This document shows, piece by piece, positions 42,454 through 50,732 of a stretch of DNA of 56,075 nt. Position numbers and translations under genes: made by a program. Source of the DNA: Phycisphaerae bacterium (lineage in GTDB: Bacteria > Planctomycetota > Phycisphaerae > Sedimentisphaerales > Anaerobacaceae). Location: positions 1-56,075 of the forward strand of contig JAUWBI010000011.1 in NCBI GenBank assembly GCA_030601745.1. Direction: 5' to 3'. The stretch's first letter is position 1, and each line of letters begins with the position of its first letter. The notes beneath the pieces are model-generated. The model did not search any database. It saw only the letters and a list, made by a program, of their open reading frames with translations, and was not told the DNA's origin.

Positions 42454-45400
42454 TTACGAGCCATCGTAATATGCAATGATGCGAGTCGGCTTAAGGCATT
42501 CCGTAAGAATAACCACTCCCTTTATGGGGTCGAATCGGTTGTAGGGTTTCCCGTTGACCTGGCAGCGTGTCATCCGGCGCCCCTCGGGATGTCGAAAGCG
42601 GGCCAGGATGCGTTTCGGCGGGTTCCGGCGGGGCGGGTCGAGTATCATTTCAATTCGGCCCTTGTCAGTGTGTGACTCGAACCAAACGGACATCGGTCCA
42701 AAATATGTCCTGGCGTTTTCGATTCCGCAGCGCTTGCTGTTAGCGAGCCAATATCGTGGAATAGCCGCCCCCAGCCAGAGTTCATCCCCTCGCTCCTGTA
42801 CGAACATCATTCGCAGCCAATAGGTTGAATTGGCTTCGTCGGAAGACTTGTAGTGGTCGCCACGCCAGTCGCCGATGTTCGGCAGGGCGTGTTCGGTCAT
42901 CATCCGCGTATCCGGGAAGTAGCTCACGGCGAATGCGTTGAAGTAGGCGCGCAGGAAATGCTCCGGCTCATCACGGAGCAAGTACGGTATTGGATTACAG
43001 AGCAGGTTGGCCTGCATTGAAATCCCCCCGCGGTTGAACCAATACCGCTCGAACGCATCGCCGGTGATGTTATAGCCGTACTGTTCGGAAATATACAGGT
43101 TGTCCTCGAAGTCCTTGATAATCCAGGTGGACATACGGTCCCGGGGTTCGATAATTTCGCAGCGAATCATGTGGATTGCACCTTCGAGAGTTTCGGTAAT
43201 CCACCCGAAGGTTCGGCCGCGGCGATGGGCGTCCGGCGGTATATGAGGTATCCAGCTGCCGTCCCGCAGTCTGACAACCGGGGAGCGGCGCATCGCCTCG
43301 GTGAAGGCGTTCAGAATGTCTTTGCGGTAGGCAGCCGCTTCTTTCAGCAGGCGTTTGCCTTCGGGCAGCCCGGCCGCATCCAGTGCTGCAGCGGCGTTCT
43401 GCATCCCCCACCAGGAATAAACGTTCGTCGAAAGCCAGAATCGCCAGTCCTTTATATCTTCTAAACAACCAGCGGGCAGCAGTCCCCGGTCAATCGCTCG
43501 TATCGGCGACTTATGCGCCGTAATGGTGCGCCGTCGTTCCCCAATTATCCATTCGCACCCCTTGACAATCTTGGGGGCTGCGCGTTTGAGCCAGTCAACA
43601 TCGCGAGTATACCAGTAGTGTTCGCCCAGGCACCAGAGAACAAATCCATGGTGCTGGTTGTATCCGCCGGCCTCGTATCCCCTTGCGCCGTAGAACTGGC
43701 CTTCGGCGGTCGAAAAATTGCCAGGCAGGCCCACTGTCCCTTGATAGTGCAGCCAGCTTTCGAGGGCTTGTTCGGCTCGCTTGTGGTAGCCGCGGCGGTC
43801 AAGGTCACTAATCATCATACACGACTCGTTGCTGAAGACCCCATAGTGGAATGTGCCCACCTTCACCATATACCGGTCGCTGGTTCCAACCTCGCGCTCG
43901 GTGTTAATCAAGAGGTGTGAGACGTGGGCTTTATAGAAGTCGTTTATCATCGGCTCGGCCGTGTGTATTTGTGCACCGGCTTGTATGCGCTTCCTCCAAT
44001 ATTTGCGAACCGCTGCGAACGCTTCATTGAACCGGACAGAGCGTAGTTTCGCCCATTCTTTGCGCTGCGTTAAGGTGATATACGGAATAGCAATCTCGAC
44101 CGTGCGTTTCGACTCGTCAGCTGTTAAGGTGGCTCGATAGGCCAATTTTTTCCCTTGCGCTGTCAGCGAATAGCGGCCCGATGGGTCCGGCGAAGTAACA
44201 AGCATCCGCAGACGCTTGGGCTGCGTGCCCGCGGCAAAAACCAAACCGTTGTCCACCGTCAGTTGTTCGGGTCTTCTCGCAATGACCTCTATATCAAGCT
44301 TTGCCTCTCGGTCAGCATTATCAACACGCCGGATTTCAAATCGCATCATCAGCACCAGTGTATCGTCAGCGTAGATGCGCTCGCCGTCTTTTGGCACACC
44401 GTCGAACGGCACTACAAAAGCAGTCTGCCGATAGCGAACGCCGTCGCGCTCCCACTCCCCGACCATCATCGGAAGACAGCCGTCGATTGTATGCCGCTCG
44501 ATTAACCTCGCGCCGGACAGGCCAAATCGATATCGAATCGAGTTGCCCTCATACAAACAGCGTTTCGTATCCCGACCGGGTATCCGCGAAAGCCAACCTG
44601 AATGACAGAACACATTACCATCGGCCTCAACTCCAAAATGCTGCCGGCCTCCCTCGAAGCTCAGCGGAATATAGTGATGCCCTTTGGTGGGGATGTCCTT
44701 CCACGCCTGAGTCAAAGTCTGCTCGGCAACGCTCGAAACCCTCGTATAGATGTTTTTGTTTTTATTCTTTTGCCAGACCCGTTCTGCCGACCGGTACGTT
44801 GTATTGTCTCCGGCCATGCGAACGATGACCCCGAAATCGGGAATGAATATATGGCTGTGCTTTATTAAATCCGAAGCCGCGAAGGAAAAGGTCTCGTAAG
44901 CAGCGCGCACCGTTACGATTGTCTCGTCGAATGAGTTGTAGGCCTTTGTTTTTGCGTAGAGGATGCGGGCGCCGATGCCGTCGCTCTTCCCTTTCACTTT
45001 TGACGTCCAGGCGTTGTTGGGGCCGACTTTGACCCTGCTCGCAGCCGAGACCGGCTGAACTTGTTCGATTACGCCGTTGAAAACTTCGAGTCGTCCGTCC
45101 CAGATTTGCTGCTGCTGTGCCGTTCCACCCCATTCCACCTTAAACTCAAGCGCGTCCCAGACCGAATCGGTGTACGCTTCGAACGCCTCTATTCTCGCAA
45201 GCGGCGAGTCGGCAATCACCCGCAGCTTTAACGTTGAACGATACCTGGCTGGAAAATCCTTCAGCTTTGGAAATTCCTTTGAATTGACCGGGTTGAACGT
45301 GAACGTGTACGTTGTGCCCTTGACCTCGAGATTTGTGTCGGCTTTTAGCCACCTGCCCTGAAACCAATCGCCCACATTAAGCCATCCCGAGCTGCCGGCT

Positions 45401-45732
45401 CCGGACGCCTTCTCGCGAGGGATTCGGCGATGGGGCCACGAGGATTGCCAGTATTCCAATCTAATCAAACCCGCATCAGCAGCGCCCTTGGAATCGGCGA
45501 ACCTGACCACCACACGGAAGATGTCTCTGGCGTCCTCCCAAATAACGCCGTAGTCTTTTCCCTCCGCGTCCCACTTTTTGAGCTCGCCGAACGGCACAAC
45601 ATTTACCCAGCCCATCTTATGGGCGGGGTTTACAAGCTCCCCGTGCTGCGCCGCCAAGCAAGATGCGAAGGGGAAAACAAGACTTGTTAAAATGGCTATA
45701 CAAATAATTCGCCGCAGACTTTTTTGCACCAT
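42454..45732 (-). CDS. Exported large six-hairpin glycosidase-like protein
   Basis: A 1092-aa secreted protein. Signal MVQKSLRRIICIAILTSLVF...LAA. The N-terminal about 550 residues are beta-rich; the C-terminal half looks like an (alpha/alpha)6 toroid of glycoside hydrolases (AHVSHLLINTEREVG, GYNQHHGFVLWCLGEHYWYT, FWLSTNVYSWWGMQNAAAAL, PHIPPDAHRRGRTFGWITET). No exact CAZy family is assigned. The start at 45732 gives the signal peptide; the frame extends upstream into the space next to tRNA-Pro without a better site. A 27-bp insertion after the signal adds LVNPAHKMGWVN. It may act on the same polysaccharide as the GH38 enzyme. Confidence 0.7.
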   Translation of the reverse strand: MVQKSLRRIICIAILTSLVFPFASCLAAQHGELVNPAHKMGWVNVVPFGELKKWDAEGKDYGVIWEDARDIFRVVVRFADSKGAADAGLIRLEYWQSSWPHRRIPREKASGAGSSGWLNVGDWFQGRWLKADTNLEVKGTTYTFTFNPVNSKEFPKLKDFPARYRSTLKLRVIADSPLARIEAFEAYTDSVWDALEFKVEWGGTAQQQQIWDGRLEVFNGVIEQVQPVSAASRVKVGPNNAWTSKVKGKSDGIGARILYAKTKAYNSFDETIVTVRAAYETFSFAASDLIKHSHIFIPDFGVIVRMAGDNTTYRSAERVWQKNKNKNIYTRVSSVAEQTLTQAWKDIPTKGHHYIPLSFEGGRQHFGVEADGNVFCHSGWLSRIPGRDTKRCLYEGNSIRYRFGLSGARLIERHTIDGCLPMMVGEWERDGVRYRQTAFVVPFDGVPKDGERIYADDTLVLMMRFEIRRVDNADREAKLDIEVIARRPEQLTVDNGLVFAAGTQPKRLRMLVTSPDPSGRYSLTAQGKKLAYRATLTADESKRTVEIAIPYITLTQRKEWAKLRSVRFNEAFAAVRKYWRKRIQAGAQIHTAEPMINDFYKAHVSHLLINTEREVGTSDRYMVKVGTFHYGVFSNESCMMISDLDRRGYHKRAEQALESWLHYQGTVGLPGNFSTAEGQFYGARGYEAGGYNQHHGFVLWCLGEHYWYTRDVDWLKRAAPKIVKGCEWIIGERRRTITAHKSPIRAIDRGLLPAGCLEDIKDWRFWLSTNVYSWWGMQNAAAALDAAGLPEGKRLLKEAAAYRKDILNAFTEAMRRSPVVRLRDGSWIPHIPPDAHRRGRTFGWITETLEGAIHMIRCEIIEPRDRMSTWIIKDFEDNLYISEQYGYNITGDAFERYWFNRGGISMQANLLCNPIPYLLRDEPEHFLRAYFNAFAVSYFPDTRMMTEHALPNIGDWRGDHYKSSDEANSTYWLRMMFVQERGDELWLGAAIPRYWLANSKRCGIENARTYFGPMSVWFESHTDKGRIEMILDPPRRNPPKRILARFRHPEGRRMTRCQVNGKPYNRFDPIKGVVILTECLKPTRIIAYYDGS
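45602..45633. repeat. 27-bp palindromic insertion, copy 16
   Basis: Direct repeats TTTAC at 45602-45606 and 45629-45633 (27 bp) around CCAGCCCATCTTATGGGCGG plus GG. Read as VNPAHKMGWVN just after the signal peptide. Confidence 0.85.
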
Positions 45733-45811
45733 ACCCACCACCTGCTTTTTACAATCCACATCAAATTTGGCCCCCACAGACATCCGGCAAAATCACCCGA
45801 GTTATCTAAAA

Positions 45812-45885
45812 TCGGGGCGACTGGACTTGAACCAGCGACCTCGTGACCCCCAGTCACGCGCGCTACCAAACTGCGCCACGCCCCG
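45812..45885 (-). tRNA. tRNA-Pro(GGG)
   Basis: A 74-nt cloverleaf on the minus strand. Acceptor CGGGGCG pairs with CGCCCCG; D-arm GCGC...GCGC; anticodon stem CGTGA/TCACG with loop CTGGGGG, anticodon GGG; T-arm GCTGG TTCAAGT CCAGT; discriminator A. The CCA end is not encoded. It stands 80 bp upstream of the six-hairpin protein start on the same strand. Confidence 0.95.
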
Positions 45886-45897
45886 TATGAAAACAAT

Positions 45898-45926
45898 ATT
45901 CTAATACAAGGTGGGTCGTAAGGCAA
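45898..45926 (-). promoter_or_regulatory. Promoter of tRNA-Pro
   Basis: Minus-strand TTGCCT (45921-45926), 17-bp spacer, TAGAAT (45898-45903), placing the start a few bases upstream of the mature tRNA 5' end at 45885. Transcription could continue into the downstream enzyme gene. Confidence 0.6.
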
Positions 45927-46030
45927 ATGTTTTATAGGCCGGAAATCTTGCGAGTGCATGTCGAGTTTGTAGGTAGGTTTTTTGGACCTCCACCGGCAAT
46001 TTCTCAGCTAATTATGCCTGCTATCGTGCT

Positions 46031-46057
46031 GTCATTCCCGCGAGAGCGGGAATCCAG
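46031..46057. repeat. REP-like palindrome GTCATTCCCGCGAGAGCGGG
   Basis: CATTCCCGCGAGAGCGGGAATCC-type palindrome, a common bacterial REP sequence type, in the gap between tRNA-Pro and the DtxR operon. The gap 45927-46197 otherwise holds only repeats. Confidence 0.7.
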
Positions 46058-46070
46058 TCTCTCGGCGGCT

Positions 46071-46144
46071 GGGTGGCAGCCTCAAGCGCAGCTTCTCGTG
46101 CTGCGTGGCGTTGCTACTACGCAGAGTAACAGGGGATGGCTCCG
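46071..46144 (+). repeat. Family D repeat, copy 3, interrupted by a family E insert
   Basis: GGGTGGCAGCCTCAAGCGCA-GCTT is followed by 37 bp (46095-46131, CTCGTGCTGCG...GCTACTACGCAGAGTAACA) and then GGGGATGGCTCCG. Removing the 37 bp restores the intact family D sequence seen at 42407. Confidence 0.75.
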
Positions 46145-46197
46145 CTGAACTGTGCCCACAGAATTTCCTTAATTTCCAAAAATTTCTCAAAAAACTC

Positions 46198-46229
46198 TTG
46201 ACAAGTTAAGCAATCCTAACTATATTAGG
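46198..46229 (+). promoter_or_regulatory. Promoter and DtxR-type operator of the iron operon
   Basis: TTGACA (46198-46203), 17-bp spacer, TATATT (46221-46226). The palindrome CCTAACTATATTAGG (46215-46229) covers the -10 box. It resembles DtxR/IdeR/MntR operators (TTAGG...CCTAA type half sites), so metal-loaded regulator bound here would block transcription of its own gene, feoA and feoB. Confidence 0.75.
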
Positions 46230-46253
46230 CTGTATTAACTAATAGGAAAGCAA

Positions 46254-46745
46254 ATGGTGCAAACAAGGTCACAAAAGTTAAGCGCCTCTCTCGAAGATTA
46301 TCTCGAGGCCATCTTTAATCTCGCTGGTGAGTCTAATGTAGCCCGCAGCAAGGACATAGCTAAATTGCTCGGCGTGGCAAAACCTTCCGTTACAGGGGCC
46401 TTAAAACTTTTGGCTAAGAAAGGGCTCGTCAATTACCGCCCTTACGGCTACGTAACTCTTACTGATTCAGGTGTTGCTGAGGCGGCCAGAGTCGCCAGAA
46501 AGCACAACATTATCAAGTCATTTTTTGTCAACATTTTGGGCGTTGATGCTAAAGTGGCCCAGGAAGCGGCCTGCAAGGCCGAACACGCATTGGGGCCGGC
46601 CATAATTTCGAGATTGCTGGATTTCACCGATTTCATAACGCGGACAGGCAGAAACGGATATGATGTGGCAGATGAATTTAAGCAGTTTCGCAAAGGCAAG
46701 CGGCAGGGCGGCAGCAAGCACAAAAGTAAACAACCGGGAAAATAA
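46254..46745 (+). CDS. DtxR/MntR-family metal-dependent regulator
   Basis: A 163-aa cytosolic regulator. N-terminal winged helix (LEDYLEAIFNLAGESNVARS, KDIAKLLGVAKPSVTGALKL, GLVNYRPYGYVTLTDSG, about residues 10-75) and metal-binding/dimerisation helices (ARKHNIIKSFFVNILGVD, AACKAEHALGPAIISRLLDF; Cys, Glu and His are candidate ligands). It lacks the third SH3-like domain, like MntR and short DtxR forms. The C-terminus is lysine-rich. AGGAAAG precedes the ATG. It sits 3 bp upstream of feoA and probably represses the operon when iron is sufficient. Confidence 0.9.
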   Translation: MVQTRSQKLSASLEDYLEAIFNLAGESNVARSKDIAKLLGVAKPSVTGALKLLAKKGLVNYRPYGYVTLTDSGVAEAARVARKHNIIKSFFVNILGVDAKVAQEAACKAEHALGPAIISRLLDFTDFITRTGRNGYDVADEFKQFRKGKRQGGSKHKSKQPGK

Positions 46746-46748
46746 AAT

Positions 46749-46982
46749 ATGGATGATAAACAATTAAGGCCGTTGTCGGTAGTTAAGGAAGGCGAAACGG
46801 TTAAGCTGGCTACTATAAATGCCGGCCAGGGCTTGAAGAGCCGGCTGACTACAATGGGACTTTTACCTGACGTGGAAATAACGGTCATAAATAACAGCCA
46901 TCCAGGCCCTTTTGTAATAAGTGTAAAAAATTCCAGGATGATGCTGGGCAGAGGGATGGCTCACAAGATTATGGTGACGTAG
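46749..46982 (+). CDS. feoA: FeoA, ferrous iron transport accessory protein
   Basis: A 77-aa SH3-like protein: LRPLSVVKEGETVKLATINA, GLKSRLTTMGLLPDVEITVI, FVISVKNSRMMLGRGMAHKI. Length and pattern are typical of FeoA, which binds the cytosolic side of FeoB and modulates it. It follows the regulator by 3 bp, with GGGAAAATAAAAT before its ATG. Confidence 0.93.
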   Translation: MDDKQLRPLSVVKEGETVKLATINAGQGLKSRLTTMGLLPDVEITVINNSHPGPFVISVKNSRMMLGRGMAHKIMVT

Positions 46983-47082
46983 AGCTTATCGATTTCTTTT
47001 AAGGTGAATTATATTTTTTTGTACACATAGTTTGGCTCGCCTAACTTTTTAACTTCAAGATTACGAGAAGGATAATCGGGCT

Positions 47083-49146
47083 ATGAAAAAAATTACCGTG
47101 GCGTTAGCAGGCAACCCTAACAGCGGCAAAACCACCATATTCAATATGCTGACCGGCGCACGTCAGCACGTAGGAAATTATCCCGGCGTAACAGTGGAAA
47201 AAAAGGAGGGACTGTGCAAATACGCCGGATTCGAAATAACAGTTGTGGACCTGCCGGGAACGTACAGTTTGACGGCTTATTCGATTGAGGAGCTTGTCGC
47301 CCGCAACTTCATAATCGAGGAGCAGCCGGACGTCGTGGTGGATATTGTCGATGCCTCCAATATTGAACGCAACTTGTATTTGGCGACCCAGCTTATTGAA
47401 ATGAATGTGCCTTTGGTTTTAGCGTTCAATATGAGCGACGTTGCTAAGCAAAATGGTTTGGTTTTCGATATTGAGCAGCTCTCTAAGCTTTTGGAAGCGA
47501 TGATAGTTCCAACCGTGGGTAATAAAGGTAAAGGCAAAGTAGAGTTGCTTGATGCTATTGTTGAGACAGCCCGGCAGGGCGAGATGGAGCGCACTCATAA
47601 GATAAGTTATGGAGAAGAAATTGAGACAGAGCTGGCAGGAATCGAAACACTCATTGCCGGCGAAGAGCGCCGGTTAGCGGAAAAATACGGTACCCGATGG
47701 TTGGCGGTGAAACTGTTAGAGCAGGATAGTGACGTAACTGCAAAAGTTCATAGCAAAGAAGTTCTCGATGCTGTCAGGGCCGGTGTCGGGCATCTTAAAA
47801 CAATTTTCGCTGATGAGCCGGAAATCATAATTGCTGGTAGACGATACGGTTTCATTTCAGGTGCGTGTCAGGAAACCGTCGAAAGCACTGTCGAATCGCG
47901 CCACAGTACCAGCGATATGATAGACGCTGTAGTAATAAATCGCATCCTTGGACTGCCGATTTTTCTGATACTGATGCTTGTAGTCTTTCTGCTGACTTTT
48001 AAGATAGGCAAATTCCCAATGGATTGGCTGGAACAATTTTTCGGCTGGGCTGGTAGAACGATAACCGACTTCTGGCCCGCAGGTAGTGAAAGTTGGCTGA
48101 AATCTCTTCTGGTTGACGGCGTTATAGCAGGTGTCGGGGGGGTGATTGGGTTCTTGCCGAATATGCTCTTGCTGTTCCTGGCCATTGCGATTCTTGAAGA
48201 TTCCGGCTATATGGCCAGAGCGGCCTTCGTTATGGACCGGATAATGCACAGGATTGGCCTGCACGGTAAAAGCTTCATACCAATGCTTATCGGCTTTGGC
48301 TGCTCAATACCAGCCATTATGGGAACGAGAATACTTGAGAACAGACGCAACAGGTTTACGACAATAATGGTAATACCGTTGATGAGCTGCGGCGCAAGGT
48401 TGGCGATTTATGCATTGATAATACCGGCTTTTTTCAAGGAAAAATGGCGCGCGCCAATGTTATGGCTTATTTATTTGATAGGAATTGCATTGGCAGTTAT
48501 CTGTGCCAAGATTTTGCGGCTTACTGTTTTTAAGGGCGAAACCACATCATTTGTTATGGAGCTGCCGCCTTATCGCAGGCCTACGATAAAGGCCGTGTGC
48601 ATTCATACCTGGCAGAGGGGATGGATGTTTTTGAAGAGAGCAGGCACGATAATCCTTGCCATATCGATTATACTCTGGGTGGCGATGAGTTACCCCAGGC
48701 CGAGCGATGAGTTTTTAGCGGGTTTGAACTCTGAGCAGGCCCGGCAAGCTAAGTTGGAATATTCGACGGTCGGCAGAATAGGGCGGGCGATAGAGCCGGC
48801 CCTTAAGCCGCTCGGTTTTGACTGGAAAATCGGGACAGCCCTTATCGGCGCGACCGCTGCCAAGGAAGTATTTGTATCACAGTTGGCAATAGTATATGCA
48901 GTCGGCAGTACCGGCGAGCAACCGCAGACTTTGCGGGAAAAATTACAGGCGAACTATACGCCTTTAACGGGTTTTTGCATTATGTTGTTTTGCCTGATTT
49001 CTGCGCCGTGCGTGGCATCGGTGGTAATGACAAAACGGGAAACAAATTCGTGGCCCTGGGCGCTGTTTCAATTCGCCTCACTCACCGCTTTAGCTTACAT
49101 AATTACTTTTATCGTTTATCAGCTCGGCTCACTTATAGCAGGGTAG
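47083..49146 (+). CDS. feoB: FeoB, ferrous iron transporter GTPase
   Basis: A 687-aa inner-membrane Fe(II) transporter. N-terminal G domain with G1 GNPNSGKTTIFNMLTG, G3 DLPGTYSLTAYS and G4 NMSD; GDI-like helical region to about 270; then the membrane part with two gate-type repeats (GFLPNMLLLFLAIAILEDSG, IPMLIGFGCSIPAIMGTR with the conserved Cys, and GATAAKEVFVSQLAIVY; FCLISAPCVASV). It is slightly shorter than E. coli FeoB, as in many anaerobes. The stop TAG lies within the inverted repeat at 49143. A 100-bp gap separates it from feoA; no other promoter is obvious, so it is probably transcribed with feoA. Confidence 0.95.
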   Translation: MKKITVALAGNPNSGKTTIFNMLTGARQHVGNYPGVTVEKKEGLCKYAGFEITVVDLPGTYSLTAYSIEELVARNFIIEEQPDVVVDIVDASNIERNLYLATQLIEMNVPLVLAFNMSDVAKQNGLVFDIEQLSKLLEAMIVPTVGNKGKGKVELLDAIVETARQGEMERTHKISYGEEIETELAGIETLIAGEERRLAEKYGTRWLAVKLLEQDSDVTAKVHSKEVLDAVRAGVGHLKTIFADEPEIIIAGRRYGFISGACQETVESTVESRHSTSDMIDAVVINRILGLPIFLILMLVVFLLTFKIGKFPMDWLEQFFGWAGRTITDFWPAGSESWLKSLLVDGVIAGVGGVIGFLPNMLLLFLAIAILEDSGYMARAAFVMDRIMHRIGLHGKSFIPMLIGFGCSIPAIMGTRILENRRNRFTTIMVIPLMSCGARLAIYALIIPAFFKEKWRAPMLWLIYLIGIALAVICAKILRLTVFKGETTSFVMELPPYRRPTIKAVCIHTWQRGWMFLKRAGTIILAISIILWVAMSYPRPSDEFLAGLNSEQARQAKLEYSTVGRIGRAIEPALKPLGFDWKIGTALIGATAAKEVFVSQLAIVYAVGSTGEQPQTLREKLQANYTPLTGFCIMLFCLISAPCVASVVMTKRETNSWPWALFQFASLTALAYIITFIVYQLGSLIAG

Positions 49147-49219
49147 GGTGTGCAACTTGTTACCCAAGTGGTAAACGCAATACGATGAGAATGGTGGGTA
49201 AACAAGTTGCCCACCCTAC
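49143..49219. repeat. Inverted repeat carrying the stop codons of two convergent genes
   Basis: The arms GTAGGGTGTGCAACTTGTTA (from 49143) and TAAACAAGTTGCCCACCCTA (to 49219) pair with few mismatches around a 28-bp loop. The feoB stop (TAG, 49144-49146) and the stop of the facing gene (TAG on the minus strand, 49216-49218) both lie in the outermost bases. It probably acts as a bidirectional terminator hairpin. Confidence 0.75.
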
Positions 49220-50208
49220 AACGCTTGCTCAGCAGGACGTACGAAGTATCTTCTCGTGTACAGTAAATAGCCCAGGAAGCCAACAGCCCAGAGGCCGAGG
49301 AACAAGACCATATAATACTGCGATATATTATACTGTTTCATTATATCGAGCTGCTGCTCAGGGAAATTCATCTTTTCATAGTAGTCCATAATGCTTACGC
49401 GTGAGAACGTAATGGCTGTTGATAAAGCCCAGGCAATAATCAGTAAAACGGCGCACCACCACGCGTTAATACTCAATCTGTATGTGCCCCAGGCGACATA
49501 ACCGGCCAGCAACATGACAAGCAGCACTACCCCTGCGCCTGACAGTCCGGTCAATATGGATCCAAAGAACGGAATTGCACATCCGTAAAACACTGTAAGT
49601 GGCATCGACACGGCCCAGAATCCAAACATTAAGCTCAAAGCCAGAACGGGCAAAGGACATTTGTCGGTCCAGCGGACCCGGGAATCCCTGAACTCACATG
49701 TCGCCTTTACATTCTTACTCCCATAGAAGAGAACAAGCGCTGCCGGTATAATCACGTAAAAGACTGTCATAAACACAGTCATGACGTACTTCATGATGCG
49801 GGCCACCTCTGGTGGCATCTGCCCGCTTGCGCCCATCCGGCCGTATATATCGGGCATGAGCAGCAGCATAAAAATAAGTCCACCCATCCCGCTGATAAGC
49901 CAGAGGCATGAAGAAACCAGTATAAGTGCTCTTGCCCACCGTCGGGCTTTAATGGAACCGATACCCATACAGATGAACCAAACAGCCATTAGTACATAGA
50001 GCAGAAGGCCGGGAATCATCATGGTAGGCCTCATAGGTGCAGCAGCACTCTTATCAAGGACGGTCGATGCAATCATACCAAATATCATGAAAGGCACCAT
50101 GAGTGCACAAAACCCGCCAAAAATAATGTGAAGGATTCCGAATACCACAAGTCCTGTCTTCCTGTCTTTGAAATCTGAACTTTGCAGCGTTTCTTCATAA
50201 TCTGTCAT
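49216..50208 (-). CDS. Multi-pass membrane protein of unknown function
   Basis: A 330-aa protein with about eight hydrophobic segments: TGLVVFGILHIIFGGFCAL, MIPGLLLYVLMAVWFICMGI, WARALILVSSCLWLISGMGG, YVMTVFMTVFYVIIPAALVL, VLALSLMFGFWAVSMPLTVF, SGAGVVLLVMLLAGYVAWG, WWCAVLLIIAWALSTAITF and YMVLFLGLWAVGFLGYLLY. No recognised domain. The short polar N-terminus is cytosolic. GGAGAAATGAAAT precedes the ATG. It is convergent with feoB, and the shared inverted repeat ends both genes. Confidence 0.65.
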   Translation of the reverse strand: MTDYEETLQSSDFKDRKTGLVVFGILHIIFGGFCALMVPFMIFGMIASTVLDKSAAAPMRPTMMIPGLLLYVLMAVWFICMGIGSIKARRWARALILVSSCLWLISGMGGLIFMLLLMPDIYGRMGASGQMPPEVARIMKYVMTVFMTVFYVIIPAALVLFYGSKNVKATCEFRDSRVRWTDKCPLPVLALSLMFGFWAVSMPLTVFYGCAIPFFGSILTGLSGAGVVLLVMLLAGYVAWGTYRLSINAWWCAVLLIIAWALSTAITFSRVSIMDYYEKMNFPEQQLDIMKQYNISQYYMVLFLGLWAVGFLGYLLYTRRYFVRPAEQAL

Positions 50209-50732
50209 ATTTCATTTCTCCTGTTCTTATCGTGTGAACTATTGCTATATGCGATTACATAATTTCAAACAACACAATACCCAAAATCGCAATTCCCGTC
50301 AATTCTAAAAATCTGCCCGTAGGGCTTCCACAATTTTGCACTTTCCACTTTAACTTTTAACTTCTTTTGTTCCCTGACCCCTGACCCCTGACCCCTGACC
50401 CCTACTGAAATACCCTCTGTCCTCCCTGTCTAAAAGAAGACCAATTCACCAATTAACTAATTCACCAATTAACTAATTAACTTTTCCCTTGACTTTTACG
50501 GTCTTTTACGCTATTCTTTGCCTTTAACACGCGATACGCTTCACGAGATACGAGATACGATATTTGAGATACGCTTCACGCTTCACGAGATACGAAATCG
50601 GCGGGAGTTGTGGTTTTGGGTATTTTTGATAATGAAATGTAGGACAGAAAAAATAGGTGATTAACTGTATTTTGTGCGATGTAAAGGAAAAAAAGTACCG
50701 GACTCCTTTAATTTTCATGATATGAGGATATA
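50209..50732. other. Intergenic region filled with simple repeats
   Basis: Contains CCCTGACCCCTGACCCCTGA (50372-50402), AATTCACCAATTAACTAATT iterations (50439-50482) and CGAGATACG / CTTCACG iterations (50530-50596). A weak promoter-like pair (TTGATA at 50626, 17 bp, AAAAAT) precedes the gene at 50733. No gene or RNA is recognised. Confidence 0.55.

Noticed and set aside
50372..50402. CCCTGA tandem run as a regulatory or telomere-like element
   Set aside because: It is a short microsatellite among several others in the same gap, with no further signal.
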